From Candidatus Hydrogenedens terephthalaticus JGI OTU-1 (lineage in GTDB: Bacteria > Hydrogenedentota > Hydrogenedentia > Hydrogenedentales > Hydrogenedentaceae): a stretch of 14,795 bases of DNA. The stretch covers positions 1 through 14,795 of the forward strand of contig AWNW01000060.1 of NCBI GenBank assembly GCA_000493945.1. The letters are read 5' to 3'. The notes under the pieces were generated by a model. The model made no database searches. It was not told where the DNA came from and saw nothing but the letters and a program-made list of their open reading frames with translations. A program made the position numbers and the translations under genes. This document shows, piece by piece, positions 13,691 to 14,795 of this stretch; position 1 is the first letter of the stretch, and each line of letters opens with the position of its first letter.

Positions 13691-14278
13691 TTAGTTGAGA
13701 AACGGGGATTTTGATTTCCGACCTATACGAATAAATAATAACCCGGATGTTAGACCAAGCAAAATTATATCCGCCATATAAGAGATGCTGGTATTGCTGG
13801 AACCGCAGGATACGATAAACCGAGGTTTAGGTTTAGCACCTTTACTTACAACGATATTAACAGCACTTCCTCTGTCAACTTCGGTCCCTGCAGATGGGGT
13901 TTGACGAATTACTTTACCAGCAGGAACGGTATCACTATATTCTTGGGTAACTGTCCCTACAGTCAAACCGGCGGAAGTAATTGCACTTCTCGCTTCTGCT
14001 TCGGTTTTCCCGACAACATTAGGAACCACAACTTTATTGTTTGGAGTTTCACCTTCAGTAGTCCCTTCAGGTGTTCCTTCTGTTGTTCCTTCACCTTCTG
14101 GTGCTCCTTCAGTTGTTCCTTCACCTTCAGGTGTTGGTTCCTGTTTCAAAATTTTAGGAGCTTTGGGGTCATTAAATAGAGGAACATGAGCATATACATC
14201 GTTAATTCGTACTTGGGCTAACACTAACTCTGCATTTCCACCTTCTCCCTTCATCCGGAAACGAACTTTTAATAAATT
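13691..14278 (-). pseudogene. 3' fragment of a second TPEG/PASTA surface protein, truncated by an IS
   Basis: The open frame codes the end of a cohesin-like domain, a short TPEG/TTEG/EG linker (14045-14134), one PASTA domain (VPNVVGKTEAEARSA) and the tail RFIVSCGS + hydrophobic segment + RIGRK. It is clearly paralogous to residues about 778-989 of the next gene. The first ATG is at 14254, but homology (LLKVRFRM against LVNIQFTM) continues upstream of it to about 14276. It then stops within a base or so of where the IS-like edge begins, and an in-frame TAG follows at 14285-14287. So the 14254 ATG is an internal Met, not a true start. The rest of the gene should lie on the far side of the IS or be lost. 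Without a signal peptide the fragment could not be exported. Confidence 0.85.
14045..14134 (-). repeat. Degenerate TPEG/TTEG/EG-coding linker in the paralogue fragment
   Basis: Codes PTPEGEGTTEGAPEGEG and then TTEGTPEGTTEGET. It uses the same four-residue unit as the 989-aa protein arrays but lacks the VVEG super-period, so the two genes' linkers have diverged or expanded independently. Confidence 0.7.
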
Positions 14279-14292
14279 GAAGAACTATAGGA

Positions 14293-14360
14293 CATAGGTA
14301 ACACCTGACTTAGGATATTATATACGAAACCAATAACATCCTAAGGAGGTGCTACCTATG
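14293..14360 (+). promoter_or_regulatory. Hairpin that buries the transposase ribosome binding site and start codon
   Basis: Left arm 14293-14316 pairs with right arm 14338-14360 in three blocks: cataggta/tacctatg (8 bp), cacct/aggtg (5 bp) and cttaggat/atcctaag (8 bp). These are broken by one A-C mismatch and a 2-by-1 internal loop. The loop is 14317-14337. The right arm contains the Shine-Dalgarno AAGGAGGT (14343-14350) and the ATG (14358-14360), so a transcript entering from outside the IS would fold them away. A transcript begun inside the loop would lack the left arm and be translatable; TATTAT at 14316-14321 could be the -10 of such a promoter. Confidence 0.7.
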
Positions 14361-14795
14361 AACCGATACCTACAAGAACAATTTATTTATCATAAACTGA
14401 ATATGATTATGGAATATCAGAAAATAAAAAATCAAGAAAGTAAATACTTTAAGACGGTTAAAGAAATGTGTTATTTCTACGGTATATCTCGCAAGACTTT
14501 TTATAAGTATTTAAAGCGATATAAGAATAGCCATCAGAACACGGAAAGTTTATTACCTCAATCGAGACGACCCAAAACGAATCGGAATATGCCTTCCAAA
14601 GAATTGGAACGACTGATAGTGAAGCTGCGAAAGAAGTTAGGCTATTCCGCCCTTCTAATCAGCATGAGCCTTCGGAAACGAGGAATCAGTCGAATCAGTG
14701 AATTTGGCGTATATCAGGTATTTAAGAGATATCGCATCGGTTCTATGTATGAAAAGAAATATAAAAAGAACATTTCTCAACGGTATGAGAAAGAA
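14358..14795 (+). CDS. IS481-like transposase, N-terminal part (runs off the window)
   Basis: 146 codons are open to the window edge. Residues 31-56 form a helix-turn-helix (TVKEMCYFYGISRKTFYKYL), the DNA-binding part that recognises the IS ends. SRRPK at 69-73 is the usual short motif after the helix-turn-helix in IS481 and IS3-group transposases. A second helical region follows (ELERLIVKLRKKLGYSALLI) and then the lead-in to the DDE catalytic core. The catalytic Asp and Glu residues lie beyond the edge, so completeness is unknown. The ATG at 14358 has a perfect AAGGAGGT 7 bases upstream, but both are in a strong hairpin. The IS interrupts a surface-protein gene on the opposite strand. IS3-type is the alternative assignment. 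Confidence 0.8.
   Translation, partial: MNRYLQEQFIYHKLNMIMEYQKIKNQESKYFKTVKEMCYFYGISRKTFYKYLKRYKNSHQNTESLLPQSRRPKTNRNMPSKELERLIVKLRKKLGYSALLISMSLRKRGISRISEFGVYQVFKRYRIGSMYEKKYKKNISQRYEKE

Larger units (their letters stand above)
14277..14795 (+). mobile_element. IS481-like insertion sequence, left part only
   Basis: The edge is placed at about 14277 because coding homology of the interrupted gene ends at 14276 and the 28 bases from 14277 recur at 3505-3532 (25 of 28 identical). A transposase gene starts at 14358 and runs off the window. The right end, the other inverted repeat and any target-site duplication are not visible. Confidence 0.75.

Overview
The window is AT-rich and bacterial. It reads as a chromosomal segment with two edges made of insertion-sequence material. 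The (TPEG/VVEG)n low-complexity linkers in large exported proteins, together with a dockerin-like module, a PASTA domain and a C-terminal Cys-Gly/TM/basic tail, resemble proteins known from Candidatus Hydrogenedentes, Lentisphaerae and related PVC-type bacteria. This lineage guess is inference from protein style only; no rRNA or other taxonomic marker is present.

Layout. At the left edge (2-94) is the last 30 codons of an IS1595/ISXO2-type transposase. It is followed by a promoter and purE (236-739), then a TauE/SafE-type membrane exporter (767-1531) in the same direction. A small L-rhamnose mutarotase-like gene (1528-1839, minus) converges on the exporter, and the two share a TTAA double stop. 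Divergent from it is a 520-residue exported protein that looks like an alpha/alpha-toroid carbohydrate-active enzyme (1934-3496). A gene-free repeat island follows (3497-4183). It is bounded by inverted copies of a sequence that also forms the edge of the IS at the right end, and it contains a 30-bp perfect palindrome and other repeats.

From 5932 back to 4184, and through 13524, all genes lie on the minus strand. In transcriptional order they are a very large multidomain surface protein (989 aa), a lipoprotein with a GH-A-clan-like glycosidase fold, an exported metallophosphoesterase fused to a CBM9-like module, xylose isomerase (xylA), and an NRAMP-superfamily transporter without the usual metal-site residues. 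Hairpins of terminator type separate several of these, so they are probably separate transcription units, although their theme is coherent: sugar or polysaccharide handling at the cell surface plus aldose metabolism inside.

Upstream of the 989-aa gene lies a tail fragment of a paralogue (13691-about 14276). It has been cut by an IS481-like element that starts near 14277 and runs off the right edge. The leader of that transposase can fold into a 21-bp stem that buries both its Shine-Dalgarno sequence and its start codon. This is the most mechanistically suggestive non-coding structure in the window. I see no CRISPR array, tRNA, rRNA or obvious defence system.
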